Below, in pieces: positions 1 through 7,967 of a stretch of DNA of 18,081 bases. The notes beneath the pieces are model-generated. The model had not been told where the DNA came from, did no database searches, and worked only from the letters and a program-made list of their open reading frames with translations. How positions within the stretch are numbered: the stretch's first letter is position 1; each line of letters begins with the position of its first letter. This stretch comes from Kutzneria sp035492655. GTDB lineage: Bacteria; Actinomycetota; Actinomycetes; Mycobacteriales; Pseudonocardiaceae. Made by a program: the position numbers and the translations under genes. The stretch is taken from positions 1 to 18,081 of the forward strand of contig DATJJB010000036.1 in NCBI GenBank assembly GCA_035492655.1, in the 5' to 3' direction.

Positions 1-750
1 GCGGTCGAGGAGGACCGGGCGGTGCGGCGCCGGATGCGGCGCTCGCAGACCATCAACACCATCGGCCTGGTCTGCACCGGGGCCGTGCTGATCGTCGTGC
101 TGATCACCAAGTTCCTGGCCGGCGCCTGGATCGCCATCGCCGCGATGGCCGCGATCTTCGCCCTGATGACGGCCATCCGCAAGCACTACGACACGGTGGC
201 CGCCGAGCTGAGGATGGCTCAGTCCGAGCGGGACAACGCGGTCATGCCGTCCCGCAACCACGCCATCGTGCTGATCTCCAAGCTGCACCTGCCGACGCTG
301 CGGGCGCTGTCCTACGCCAAGGCCACCCGCCCGGACATCCTGGAGGCGGTCACCGTCAACGTGGACGACGCCGACACCCGCGAGCTGGTGGCCGAGTGGG
401 ACCGGCAGGCGTTCAAGACGCCGCTGAAGGTGATCGAGTCGCCCTACCGCGAGATCACCAAGCCGGTGCTGGACTACGTGAAGCGGGTCCGCACCGACAA
501 CCCCCGCGACGTCGTCACGGTGTTCCTGCCCGAGTACGTGGTGGGTCACTGGTGGGAGCAGTTGCTGCACAACCAGAGCGCCTTGCGGCTCAAGGGCCGG
601 CTGCTGTTCCAGCCGGGCGTCATGGTGACGAGCGTGCCGTGGCAGCTGGCGTCGGCCAACAAGCGGGCCGAGGCCGACCGGGTGGTCACTCCCGGCCAGA
701 TCCGCCGCGGTCTGGACACCCCCATCGAGCGTAGGAAGACGAGGACGTGA
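1..750 (+). CDS. APC-family amino acid permease, C-terminal part (5' truncated by window)
   Basis: The frame is open from base 1, so the gene starts outside the window and 249 residues are visible. Two hydrophobic segments (about residues 19-36 and 38-58) are the last membrane helices. They are followed by a cytosolic domain of about 190 residues containing HAIVLISKLHLPTLRAL and a VFLPEYVV...WWEQLLHNQSALRLK region. This layout is typical of actinobacterial APC-type permeases with a soluble tail resembling universal-stress proteins. The substrate cannot be read from this part. The stop codon overlaps the next gene's GTG in GTGA, so the methyltransferase is probably translationally coupled to it. 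In Mycobacterium tuberculosis the equivalent pair lies beside the TrkA-type potassium-uptake genes, so transport of another solute is possible. Confidence 0.8.
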   Translation, partial: AVEEDRAVRRRMRRSQTINTIGLVCTGAVLIVVLITKFLAGAWIAIAAMAAIFALMTAIRKHYDTVAAELRMAQSERDNAVMPSRNHAIVLISKLHLPTLRALSYAKATRPDILEAVTVNVDDADTRELVAEWDRQAFKTPLKVIESPYREITKPVLDYVKRVRTDNPRDVVTVFLPEYVVGHWWEQLLHNQSALRLKGRLLFQPGVMVTSVPWQLASANKRAEADRVVTPGQIRRGLDTPIERRKTRT

Positions 751-1934
751 CGCAGACTCAGCCCTGGACCGGTCGCCGTCTCGAGGTCGAGGTCGGCCCG
801 GTCGCCCATGGCGGCCACTGTGTCGCCCGCGCCGAGGGCCGGGTGGTGTTCGTCCGGCACGCGCTGCCGGGGGAGCGGGTCGTCGTCGAGGTCACCGAGG
901 ACAAGGGCGGCTCCTTCTGCCGCGCCGACGCCGTCGAGGTGCTGGAGCCGTCGCCGGACCGCGTGGAGCCGCCGTGCCCGGTCGCCCGTCCCGGCGGCTG
1001 CGGTGGCTGCGACTGGCAGCACGCCTCGGCCGAGGCGCAGCGGTCGCTGAAGGCCGCCGTCGTCGCCGAGCAGCTCCAGCGCCTGGCCGGGCTGGACGTC
1101 GCCGTCGAGATGGAGGCGCTGCCCGGCGGTCTGGGTGAGTGGCGCACACGTTTGCGCATGGTCGTCGACGGCAAGGGGCGCGCCGGTTTCCGGGCCCATC
1201 GCAGCCACAAGGTCGTGCCTGTGCGCCGCTGCACCATCGCCGCGCCGGACCTCGTCGAGGAGGTCACCGCTCAGCACTGGACCCGTGGCGCGGAGCTCGA
1301 CCTCACGGCCGACTCCATGGGCCACATGGACATCGTCGAGCGCCCGCAGCGAGGCCGGCCGCGAACCGTCTCCGGTGACGGCGTCGCCGTCGAGCGGGCC
1401 GGCGGGCGGGAGTGGCGGGTCGACGCCCACGGCTTCTGGCAGGTGCATCCCGAGGCCGCCGACCTGTACGCCGAGATCGTCCGTGAGTGGGCCGCCGCGC
1501 CCGTCGGCGGCACCGCTTGGGACCTCTACGGCGGCGCCGGCCTGTTCGCCGCCGTCCTCGCCGAGCAGGTCGGTCCCGACGGCTCCGTGCTCGTCGTCGA
1601 GTCCTCCCGCGCCGCCGTCGCCGACGGCCGTCGCAACCTCGCCGACCTTCCCCAGGTCCGTTTCAAGACCGCCTTGGTCGAGGACACTCCGTTGACCGGC
1701 CGTCCCGACGTCGTCGTCCTGGACCCGCCCCGCAAGGGCGCCGGCAAGGCCGTCGTCGACGCCATCGCCGCTTGCCAGCCTTCTCGTGTCATCTACGTCG
1801 CCTGCGACCCCGCCGCCCTGGCCCGCGACGTCGCCGGCTTCGCCGAACACGGCTACCGGCTGGAGCGGCTCCGGGCGTTCGACGCCTTCCCCATGACCCA
1901 CCACATGGAGTGCATCGCCCTGTTGGTTCGCTGA
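747..1934 (+). CDS. Class I SAM-dependent RNA methyltransferase, TrmA/RumA (RlmD/RlmC) family
   Basis: This 395-residue protein should form 5-methyluridine in tRNA or 23S rRNA. An N-terminal TRAM-like region (about 8-68) is followed by iron-sulfur cysteines C77, C85, C88 and C162, spaced much as in E. coli RumA. The linker GFWQVHP (229-235) leads to the SAM-binding DLYGGAGLF (259-267), DPPRKG (326-331), the catalytic cysteine in YVACDP (C353) and the general-base glutamate in MTHHMECIAL (E388). All catalytic features are intact. The GTG start overlaps the permease stop by 4 bases, which fixes the start. Which RNA and position it modifies cannot be told from sequence. Actinobacteria commonly have one such gene between the APC permease and dxs. 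Confidence 0.93.
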   Translation: MTQTQPWTGRRLEVEVGPVAHGGHCVARAEGRVVFVRHALPGERVVVEVTEDKGGSFCRADAVEVLEPSPDRVEPPCPVARPGGCGGCDWQHASAEAQRSLKAAVVAEQLQRLAGLDVAVEMEALPGGLGEWRTRLRMVVDGKGRAGFRAHRSHKVVPVRRCTIAAPDLVEEVTAQHWTRGAELDLTADSMGHMDIVERPQRGRPRTVSGDGVAVERAGGREWRVDAHGFWQVHPEAADLYAEIVREWAAAPVGGTAWDLYGGAGLFAAVLAEQVGPDGSVLVVESSRAAVADGRRNLADLPQVRFKTALVEDTPLTGRPDVVVLDPPRKGAGKAVVDAIAACQPSRVIYVACDPAALARDVAGFAEHGYRLERLRAFDAFPMTHHMECIALLVR

Positions 1935-2248
1935 CCGCTCGTCGAACACGGCCAACCCTCGCTCCCGGCCCGCCGACCGTGAGTAAGGACTCATCGATGT
2001 GGTGATCCTGTGCAGAGTGCCAACTCCCGCATGCACCCAGCGTCTAATTGAGGGGGGACCCGACCGGCCGTCGGAGGCGCCGGCTCTGCTGGACGGGCGA
2101 GGGACCCGGGGCGGTGACGGTACGTTCCGTCACCACCTCGACAGGTGAAACGCCACGATCTCCGTAGACTGACAGGCGCCGTCGCGGCGGTGACGTGACG
2201 CAGTACACGGCGAGGAATTGACCCCGGCGCCAAAGGCGAGGTGAAGCG
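1935..2248 (+). promoter_or_regulatory. Non-coding dxs upstream region
   Basis: These 314 bases hold no convincing gene. A short GAGT-aagg-ACTC dyad lies at about 1981-1994. A perfect inverted repeat lies at 2113-2134, immediately followed by a second short dyad at 2134-2147. A possible -10 element TAGACT (2165-2170) has no good -35 at the normal distance: TCGACA at 2138-2143 is 21 bases away. A small CGCCG-tcg-CGGCG hairpin at 2177-2189 would lie at the start of the transcript. No TPP-riboswitch core could be recognised. The segment probably contains the dxs promoter, since the methyltransferase gene ends well upstream. Confidence 0.5.
2113..2134. repeat. Perfect inverted repeat upstream of dxs
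   Basis: GGTGACGG and CCGTCACC are exact reverse complements separated by TACGTT. The final base is shared with a second dyad, CACCT-cgac-AGGTG (2134-2147). The repeat lies about 115 bases before the dxs start and just upstream of the possible -10 at 2165. It could be an operator or activator site, or two stacked hairpins if transcription begins further upstream. No T-tract follows, so an intrinsic terminator is unlikely. Confidence 0.6.
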
Positions 2249-4183
2249 GTGACGCTGCTGGAATCCGTGCACGGACCGACTGATGTGAAGCGGATGGAGC
2301 AGGGTGAGCTGGAGCAGCTCGCGACCGAGATCCGGTCCTTCCTGGTGGAGAAGGTGGCCCGCTCGGGCGGCCATCTCGGCCCCAACCTGGGCATCGTCGA
2401 GCTGACGCTGGCCCTGCACCGGGTGTTCGACTCGCCGAGCGACGCGCTGCTCTACGACGTCGGGCACCAGTGCTACGTGCACAAGATCCTCACGGGCCGG
2501 GCCGACGGGTTCGACCTGCTCAAGCAGACCGGTGGCGTGTCGGGCTACCCGAACCGGGCCGAGAGCGAGCACGACTTCGTCGAGAACAGCCACGCCTCGA
2601 CGGCGCTGTCCTACGCCGACGGCATGGCCAAGGCGTTCCAGCTGGCCGGCAGCCGGCGGCACGTGGTGGCGGTGGTCGGCGACGGCGCGCTCACCGGCGG
2701 CATGTGCTGGGAAGCGCTGAACAACATCGCGGCCGACCAGACCCGGCCGGTGGTGATCGTGGTGAACGACAACGGCCGCTCCTACTCGCCGACGATCGGC
2801 GGCTTCGCCGACCACCTCGCCTCGCTGCGCCTGCAGCCCGGTTACGAGCGGGCGCTGGAGAGCGGCAAGCGGACCCTGCAGCGGACCCCGGTGGTGGGCC
2901 CGGCGGTGTACGCGGCGCTGCACGCGGCCAAGCGCGGCATCAAGGACGCGCTGGCCCCACAGGCCATGTTCGAGGACCTCGGCCTGAAGTACCTTGGCCC
3001 GGTGGACGGCCACGACCTGGTGGCGCTGGAGGCGGCGCTCAAGCGGGCCAAGGCGTTCAACGGGCCGGTCATCGTGCACGCGGTGACCCGCAAGGGCAAC
3101 GGCTACGCGCCGGCCGAGAACGACCCGGCCGACCAGATGCACCAGACCGGCGCGATCGACCCGGTCACCGGCAAGCCGCTCGGCCCGAAGGCGACCTCGT
3201 GGACGTCGATCTTCGCCGAGGAGCTGATCAGGGCCGGGGCCGAGCGCAAGGACGTGGTGGCGATCACCGCGGCCATGCTCGGGCCGACCGGCCTGGACAA
3301 GTTCGCCAAGGCCTACCCGGACCGCTGCTTCGACGTGGGCATCGCCGAGCAGCACGCGCTGACCTCGGCCGCCGGCATGGCGATGGCCGGTCTGCATCCG
3401 GTGGTGGCGATCTACTCCACGTTCCTCAACCGGGCCTTCGACCAGCTGCTGATGGACGTGGCCCTGCACAAGCAGCCGGTCACGCTGGTGCTGGACCGGG
3501 CCGGCATCACGGGTTCCGACGGACCCAGCCACAACGGCATGTGGGACCTGTCCATCCTGGGCATCGTGCCGAACATCAAGGTCGCCGCGCCGCGGGACGC
3601 CGTCACGCTGCGTGAGGAGTTCCGGGAGTCGCTGGCCATCGACGACGGGCCGTCGGCGCTGCGCTTCTCCAAGGGCGCCGTGGTGGAGCACGTGCCGGCG
3701 CTCGAGCGCGTGGGCACCGTCGACGTGCTCAGCAGGCCCGCCGACGCCACCGGCTCCGACGTGCTGCTGATCGCCGTGGGCGCCTTCGGTGAACTCGGTG
3801 TCGCCGCTGCTCAGCGGCTGGCCGACCAGGGCATCGGCGTCACCGTCGTCGACCCGCGGTGGGTGCTGCCGGTGCCGACCGAGCTGGCCGAGATGGCCGC
3901 CGAGCACCGCCTCGTCGTCACGGTCGAGGACAGCGGCCGGCACGGCGGCTTCGGCTGGGCCCTGGCCGCCGCCCTCCGCGACGCCGGTGTCGACGTGCCG
4001 ATGCGGGATCTGGCCGTGCCGCAGCAGTTCCTTGAGCACGGTTCCCGCTCCGAGGTGCTGGCCCAGGTCGGCCTGACCGCCCAGGACGTCGCCCGCCGGG
4101 TGACCGAGTGGGTCGCCGGCCGCATGGGTGAGCCGGCCGCCGCCCAGGCCGAGGAGCCGGCCGAGGAGCGCAAGCACGGCTGA
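2249..4183 (+). CDS. dxs: 1-deoxy-D-xylulose-5-phosphate synthase
   Basis: The enzyme condenses pyruvate and glyceraldehyde-3-phosphate into DXP using thiamine diphosphate, the first step of the MEP isoprenoid pathway. The 644 residues match the family length. Visible motifs are DVGHQCYVHKILTGR, GGVSGYP, HASTAL, the ThDP-binding GDGALTGG...NN motif, DNGRSYSPTIGG, YLGPVDGHD, FDVGIAEQHALTSAAGMA with the transketolase glutamate, and DRAGITGSDGPSHNGMWD. All three domains are intact. The GTG start is set by GAGGTGA (2238-2244) four bases upstream. The C-terminus ends in an Ala/Glu-rich tail. It is a single transcription unit: a long upstream region and a strong terminator at 4199-4235 flank it. 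Confidence 0.97.
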   Translation: MTLLESVHGPTDVKRMEQGELEQLATEIRSFLVEKVARSGGHLGPNLGIVELTLALHRVFDSPSDALLYDVGHQCYVHKILTGRADGFDLLKQTGGVSGYPNRAESEHDFVENSHASTALSYADGMAKAFQLAGSRRHVVAVVGDGALTGGMCWEALNNIAADQTRPVVIVVNDNGRSYSPTIGGFADHLASLRLQPGYERALESGKRTLQRTPVVGPAVYAALHAAKRGIKDALAPQAMFEDLGLKYLGPVDGHDLVALEAALKRAKAFNGPVIVHAVTRKGNGYAPAENDPADQMHQTGAIDPVTGKPLGPKATSWTSIFAEELIRAGAERKDVVAITAAMLGPTGLDKFAKAYPDRCFDVGIAEQHALTSAAGMAMAGLHPVVAIYSTFLNRAFDQLLMDVALHKQPVTLVLDRAGITGSDGPSHNGMWDLSILGIVPNIKVAAPRDAVTLREEFRESLAIDDGPSALRFSKGAVVEHVPALERVGTVDVLSRPADATGSDVLLIAVGAFGELGVAAAQRLADQGIGVTVVDPRWVLPVPTELAEMAAEHRLVVTVEDSGRHGGFGWALAAALRDAGVDVPMRDLAVPQQFLEHGSRSEVLAQVGLTAQDVARRVTEWVAGRMGEPAAAQAEEPAEERKHG

Positions 4184-4198
4184 CCGGACGTGATCGAC

Positions 4199-4235
4199 GC
4201 CGGCCGGGAGCTACCAGCCCCGGCCGGCTTTTTTT
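4199..4235 (+). terminator. Rho-independent terminator of dxs
   Basis: GCCGGCCGGG (4199-4208) and CCCGGCCGGC (4219-4228) form a perfect 10-base-pair stem with a 10-base loop. Seven T residues follow (4229-4235). It starts 15 bases after the dxs stop codon. Confidence 0.93.
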
Positions 4236-4323
4236 AGCCCGGCCGCCCGGTTCGCCCGGCCGGCTTTCTCCACCGCTACCTCCCGCCGCGCCCTTTCTCG
4301 CCGGGCTGTGGCACGGTGGACAG

Positions 4324-5043
4324 GTGCGGATCCTGGTAGTCGAGGATGAACAGCCGCTGGCCGAGGCGATCGCCCGGGGCCTGCGGCGTGAGGGTATGGC
4401 CGTGGACGTCGCCTTCGACGGCGAGTCCGGCCACGAGAAGGTCACCGTCACCCGGTACGACGTGGTCGTGCTCGACCGCGACCTGCCGAAGATGTCGGGC
4501 GACGAGCTGTGCCAGGAGATCGTGCGGTCGGGGGCGCTGACCCGGGTGATCATGCTCACCGCCAGCTCGGCCATCGAGGACCGGGTGGAGGGCCTGTCGC
4601 TGGGCGCGGACGACTACCTGGCCAAGCCGTTCGCCTTCGCCGAGCTGGTGGCCCGGGTGCGGGCGTTGGCCCGGCGGGCGACGCCGGCGACGCCGCCGGT
4701 GCTGGTGGCCGCGGACGTGGAGCTGGACCCGGCCAAGCGGACCGTGATGCGCTCCGGCCAGCTGGTCGACCTGACCCGCAAGGAGTTCGGCGTCCTCGAG
4801 GTCCTGATGGCGGCCGGCGGCACCGTGGTGAGCAGCGAGGAGCTGCTGGAACGGGTCTGGGACGAGAACGCCGACCCGTTCACCACGACGGTGCGGGTCA
4901 CGGTCATGACGCTGCGCAAGAAGCTCGGCGAGCCGGGCATCATCGAGACCGTGGTGGGCTCCGGCTACCGTGTGCCTGCCGCCGGCCGGGTCGCCGGGCC
5001 GGCACTGGACTCGGCAACAGGAGCCCGACCTGCTGAAAGTTGA
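4324..5043 (+). CDS. OmpR/PhoB-family response regulator
   Basis: This 239-residue DNA-binding response regulator is the partner of the histidine kinase that follows. The receiver domain (1-115) has acidic residues E7/D8, phosphoacceptor D51 (VVVLDRDLP), T79 and K101 (LAKPF). The winged-helix domain (about 122-220) contains LTRKEFGVLEVLM, VSSEELLERVWD, TTVRVTVMTLRKKLG and the terminal GSGYRV. The GTG start is preceded by GGTGGA (4315-4320), and the protein begins directly with the receiver strand MRILVVEDE. The reading frame runs about 17 residues beyond the winged helix, ending one base before the proposed kinase start, so the two are probably co-translated. The signal sensed and target genes are unknown. 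Confidence 0.95.
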   Translation: MRILVVEDEQPLAEAIARGLRREGMAVDVAFDGESGHEKVTVTRYDVVVLDRDLPKMSGDELCQEIVRSGALTRVIMLTASSAIEDRVEGLSLGADDYLAKPFAFAELVARVRALARRATPATPPVLVAADVELDPAKRTVMRSGQLVDLTRKEFGVLEVLMAAGGTVVSSEELLERVWDENADPFTTTVRVTVMTLRKKLGEPGIIETVVGSGYRVPAAGRVAGPALDSATGARPAES

Positions 5044-5044
5044 C

Positions 5045-6187
5045 GTGCCCGCGGTATCGCCCCGGCGGCGTGGGCCGGGGCTGCGGCTGCGTATCACCGC
5101 CGTCGCCGTGATCATCGTCGCCGCCGTGAGCGCGCTGCTGCTGTGGCTGGGCTGGCTGCTGGTCGGCCTCGTCGTGCGCGGGGCCGTGCCGCAGCTGCCG
5201 GCCGACAGCAAGATCCTCGTCGACGGGGTCGTGGTCGACGCCTCCAGCCTGGGCGCCGTGCTCGAACAGCACGCCCGTGCCCAGGTGCTCGGCGCCGGCG
5301 TGGTGGCCTTCGTGCTGCTGCTCGTCGCCGCCGCCATCCTGGCCTGGACGTTCACCGGCCGCGCCCTGCGGCCCCTGCACGACGTCACCTCGACCGCTCG
5401 GCGGCTGTCGGCCGAGTCGCTGGGGGAGCGGATCGCCCTCAACGGCCCGGACGACGAGGTGGCCGAGCTCGCCGACACCTTCGACGCCATGCTGGACCGG
5501 CTCCAGGGCGCGTTCGACTCCCAGCGCCGGTTCGTGGCCAACGCGAGCCACGAGCTCCGGACCCCGCTGGCCGTCATCCGCACCGAGCTCGACGTCACGC
5601 TGTCCGACGACCGGGCCGACGTCGAGGAGCTGCGGCGGATGGCCGACGTGGTCGGCACCGCCGCGCTGCGGGCCGAGCAGCTCGTCGAGGCCCTCCTGCT
5701 GCTGGCCCGCACCGACGGCATCGGCCTGGCCGTGCACGAGCCGGTCGACCTAGCCGCGGTCGTCGCGTCGGCGTGGCGCTCGGCCGGCCGAGAGGCTGCC
5801 GCGAGGGGCGTGCAGGCCCGGTTCGCCACCTCGCCGGCCCCGACGGTCGGCGATCCGGCGCTGCTCGAACGCGTCGCCGGCAACCTGCTGGAGAACGCCG
5901 TCCGGCACAACCTCGACGGCGGCTGGATCGAGGTCGCCACGGAGAGCGGTCCCGAGTGGACCCAGCTTCGGGTGTCGTCGAGCGGCCAGCTGATCGCCCC
6001 TGAACTGGTCGGCGAGCTGTTCGAGCCCTTCCGCCGCGGTGGCGTCGACCGTACCGCCCGTACGGGCACCGGCCTGGGCCTGTCGATCGTCCGGGCCGCC
6101 GTGCTGGCCCACCACGGCACCGTCCACGCCGACGCCGTTCCTGGCGGCGGCCTGGCCGTCACGGTGCGGCTGCCGGCCAAGCCGTGA
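5045..6187 (+). CDS. Membrane sensor histidine kinase (HisKA class)
   Basis: This is the sensor partner of the preceding regulator. With GTG 5045 as start it has 380 residues: helix TM1 about 16-44, an extracytoplasmic loop of only about 40 residues, TM2 about 83-105, HAMP about 106-158, and HisKA with phospho-accepting H169 in ASHELRTPLAVI. The ATPase domain has an N box NLLENAVRHN (280-289), FEPFRR (327-331) and GTGLGLSIV (341-349). The G1 box is degenerate: SSSGQL stands where DxGxG is usual, a common variation in actinobacterial kinases of this type. The frame is open further upstream, but an upstream start would overlap the regulator heavily. AGGAG at 5019-5023 is too far from GTG 5045, so the exact start is uncertain by about 5 codons. 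Confidence 0.92.
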   Translation: MPAVSPRRRGPGLRLRITAVAVIIVAAVSALLLWLGWLLVGLVVRGAVPQLPADSKILVDGVVVDASSLGAVLEQHARAQVLGAGVVAFVLLLVAAAILAWTFTGRALRPLHDVTSTARRLSAESLGERIALNGPDDEVAELADTFDAMLDRLQGAFDSQRRFVANASHELRTPLAVIRTELDVTLSDDRADVEELRRMADVVGTAALRAEQLVEALLLLARTDGIGLAVHEPVDLAAVVASAWRSAGREAAARGVQARFATSPAPTVGDPALLERVAGNLLENAVRHNLDGGWIEVATESGPEWTQLRVSSSGQLIAPELVGELFEPFRRGGVDRTARTGTGLGLSIVRAAVLAHHGTVHADAVPGGGLAVTVRLPAKP

Positions 6188-6295
6188 GCTCGAGTTGCGA
6201 GCGTGAGACGTGGCTCTCAGGGTGGAAGAAGACCCGGCGGTCCGGCTGTTGCACACGGTGACCGTGAATCGAGAAAGTCGAGGGAAGCGTCTCCT

Positions 6296-7129
6296 ATGCC
6301 TTTCGTGCCCACCATCAAGCTGAACAACGGCGTCGAGATCCCGCAGCTCGGGTTCGGCGTGTTCCAGGTGCCCGACGAGGAGACGACGGCGGCCGTCACG
6401 ACGGCGCTGGAGGCCGGGTACCGCAGCATCGACACGGCGGCGGCCTACCGCAACGAGCGCGGCGTCGGCGAGGCCGTCAAGGCGTCCGGCATCGACCGCG
6501 ACGAGCTGTTCATCACGACCAAGCTGTGGAACGCCGACCAGGGCTACGACAGCACGCTGCGCGCCTTCGACAAGAGCATGGCGCAGCTGGGGCTCGAGCA
6601 GCTGGACCTGTACCTGATCCACTGGCCGGTGCCCAAGGCCGACAAGTTCGTCGAGACCTGGAAGGCGTTCGAGCAGCTGCACTCCGACGGCCGGATCCGG
6701 GCCATCGGTGTGTCCAACTTCCAGCCGACGCACCTGCGCCGGCTGCTGGACGAGGGCCTGACCCTGCCGGCGGTCAACCAGATCGAGCTGCACCCGGCGT
6801 TGCAGCAGGCCACCCTGCGCGCGTTCCACACCGAGCACGGCATCGCCACCGAGGCCTGGAGCCCGCTGGCCCAGGGCGAGGTGCTGGACGCCCCGGAGAT
6901 CACCAAGGCGGCTGAGAAGCACGGCAAGTCGCCGGCTCAGATCGTGCTGCGCTGGCACCTCCAGCTCAGCAACATCGTGATCCCCAAGTCGGTGACGCCC
7001 AAGCGCATCAAGGAGAACATCGAGGTGTTCGACTTCGAGCTGGACGGCGACGACCTGGCCGCGATCGCCACCCTGGAGCGCGGTCACCGCACCGGCCCGG
7101 ACCCGGACACGTTCAACGCCGGCGCCTAA
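6296..7129 (+). CDS. Aldo/keto reductase, AKR5-like (2,5-diketo-D-gluconate reductase type)
   Basis: This 277-residue NADPH-dependent carbonyl reductase is a soluble TIM barrel. The catalytic tetrad is intact: D46 and Y51 in IDTAAAYRNERGVG, K76 in TTKLWN, and H109 in LYLIHWP. The C-terminal cofactor-binding IPKSVTPKRIKENI is present. ATG 6296 is preceded by AGGGAAG (6281-6287) at ideal spacing, so the longer open frame upstream is not used. It follows the two-component genes after 108 bases and could be either a separate unit or a distal operon member. Members of this group reduce small aldehydes, methylglyoxal and diketo-sugars; the substrate here is unknown. Its stop overlaps the stop of the convergent lipoprotein gene. 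Confidence 0.95.
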   Translation: MPFVPTIKLNNGVEIPQLGFGVFQVPDEETTAAVTTALEAGYRSIDTAAAYRNERGVGEAVKASGIDRDELFITTKLWNADQGYDSTLRAFDKSMAQLGLEQLDLYLIHWPVPKADKFVETWKAFEQLHSDGRIRAIGVSNFQPTHLRRLLDEGLTLPAVNQIELHPALQQATLRAFHTEHGIATEAWSPLAQGEVLDAPEITKAAEKHGKSPAQIVLRWHLQLSNIVIPKSVTPKRIKENIEVFDFELDGDDLAAIATLERGHRTGPDPDTFNAGA

Positions 7130-7488
7130 GGCCAGCCGGTGCCGCGGGAAGTCGGTTTCGGCTTGGCGGCGAGCTTCACGCAGGCGGCTTTCGCCTGCTC
7201 CTGCAACCAGTCCGGCGGCACCGCGCCGCCGGACTGGTGTTTGCGGGCCTCCTCGACCAACGCCTGCAACGCCTCGTACTGGTCGCCGTCCAGGCCCATC
7301 TCCTGGTAGTCCAGGCCGGTGTCCTTGGCGTTGCCGAGAATGTCCTTGGCCCAGTAGACAAGTTGGTTCGTGCACGTGGCCACGGGGTCCACTGTGGACG
7401 TCGAGGTGGCCGCGGGCGGCGTGGCCGGCCCGCCGGCACAGCCGGCAAGCACTGACAGCGCGGCAAGGCCGACCAGCGCGCGTCTCAT
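7126..7488 (-). CDS. Small putative lipoprotein of unknown function
   Basis: The 120-residue product starts with a lipoprotein signal, two arginines then a hydrophobic stretch ending in the lipobox LAGC (C17). A short Pro/Thr/Ser linker and a mature part of about 85 residues with two cysteines (CTNQL and AACVKL) follow. The mature part contains YWAKDILGNAKDTGLDYQEM, and no known domain was recognised. It should be anchored to the outer face of the cytoplasmic membrane. The ATG lies 4 bases after the stop of the YbjN-like gene, so the two are almost certainly co-transcribed. The stop (TAG) overlaps the AKR stop on the other strand. Confidence 0.8.
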   Translation of the reverse strand: MRRALVGLAALSVLAGCAGGPATPPAATSTSTVDPVATCTNQLVYWAKDILGNAKDTGLDYQEMGLDGDQYEALQALVEEARKHQSGGAVPPDWLQEQAKAACVKLAAKPKPTSRGTGWP

Positions 7489-7492
7489 GGCG

Positions 7493-7885
7493 CTAGAACG
7501 CGTCCCCGCCGGAGAACTGCTCCTCCAGCGTGTCCACGGTGCCGGCGAGCAGCGTGAGCGGGTCGACGAACTCGTTGATGTCCAGGTTCTCCAGCGGCAG
7601 CGCGTGCCGCAGCACCACGTGCTCGCCCATGATCGCGACGCCGCCGACCACGGTGGTGTGCCCGACCTCCTTGAGCAGCGCGGCCAGATCGACCTTGGCC
7701 GCCAGGCCGCACGGCGAGGCGATCTGCACCCAGTCCTCCTTGCCGTCCAGCACCTCGTGGCTGAGCCAGATCACCTGGCTGCGCTCGTCGTCGAACTCGA
7801 CGTGGATGCTCACCTCGTCGGCCGTCAGGTCGATGACCTGGTACTCGCTGCGTACGAAGGCCACCAGGTCGCCCCACGTCGCCAT
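7493..7885 (-). CDS. YbjN / type III secretion chaperone-like fold protein
   Basis: This 130-residue cytoplasmic protein has no signal peptide or membrane segment. The pattern is an acidic N-terminal alpha/beta part (VSIHVEFDDERSQVIWLSHEVL), then VVGGVAIMGEHVVLRHALPLENLDINEF and a C-terminal helix with a DTLEEQFSGGDAF end. This resembles actinobacterial YbjN-domain or secretion-chaperone-fold proteins, whose role is usually unknown. ATG 7885 is preceded by AAAAGGGTGAG on the coding strand. It is the upstream partner of the lipoprotein gene (4-base gap). The close pairing suggests the two proteins act in one process, but this is inference. Family assignment rests on pattern only. Confidence 0.75.
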   Translation of the reverse strand: MATWGDLVAFVRSEYQVIDLTADEVSIHVEFDDERSQVIWLSHEVLDGKEDWVQIASPCGLAAKVDLAALLKEVGHTTVVGGVAIMGEHVVLRHALPLENLDINEFVDPLTLLAGTVDTLEEQFSGGDAF

Positions 7886-7967
7886 GACTCACCCTTTTCC
7901 GCCGGCTGAACAAGATCACTCGACGATAGGCGCTGCGACACGGCGGCGGAAAGACCCTCGCGGGTGG

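Noticed and set aside
546..2036. 496-codon minus-strand open frame opposite the permease and methyltransferase genes
   Set aside because: It lies antisense to two well-supported genes, has low-complexity composition and no domain. Such frames arise from high GC at third positions.
1935..2248. TPP riboswitch or other known riboswitch before the ThDP-dependent dxs
   Set aside because: No recognisable TPP aptamer core was seen; only short dyads are present. A covariance-model search would settle it.
1991..4177. 728-codon minus-strand open frame opposite dxs
   Set aside because: The opposite strand encodes complete Dxs motifs; the frame is rich in His, Arg, Gly and Val without a recognisable fold.
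4970..5044. 25-codon N-terminal extension of the histidine kinase
   Set aside because: It would overlap the response regulator gene by over 70 bases and adds no membrane or domain feature.
4276..6180. 634-codon minus-strand open frame opposite the two-component genes
   Set aside because: Ser/Thr/Arg-rich shadow of the regulator and kinase, with no family features.
6203..6295. 31-codon N-terminal extension of the aldo/keto reductase
   Set aside because: AGGGAAG precedes ATG 6296 at proper spacing and the protein starts there in the family's usual way.
7954..7965. Hairpin ACCC-tcgc-GGGT just after the XRE-ImmA stop as a terminator
   Set aside because: Only a 4-base stem with a weak T-rich tail; too short to call.
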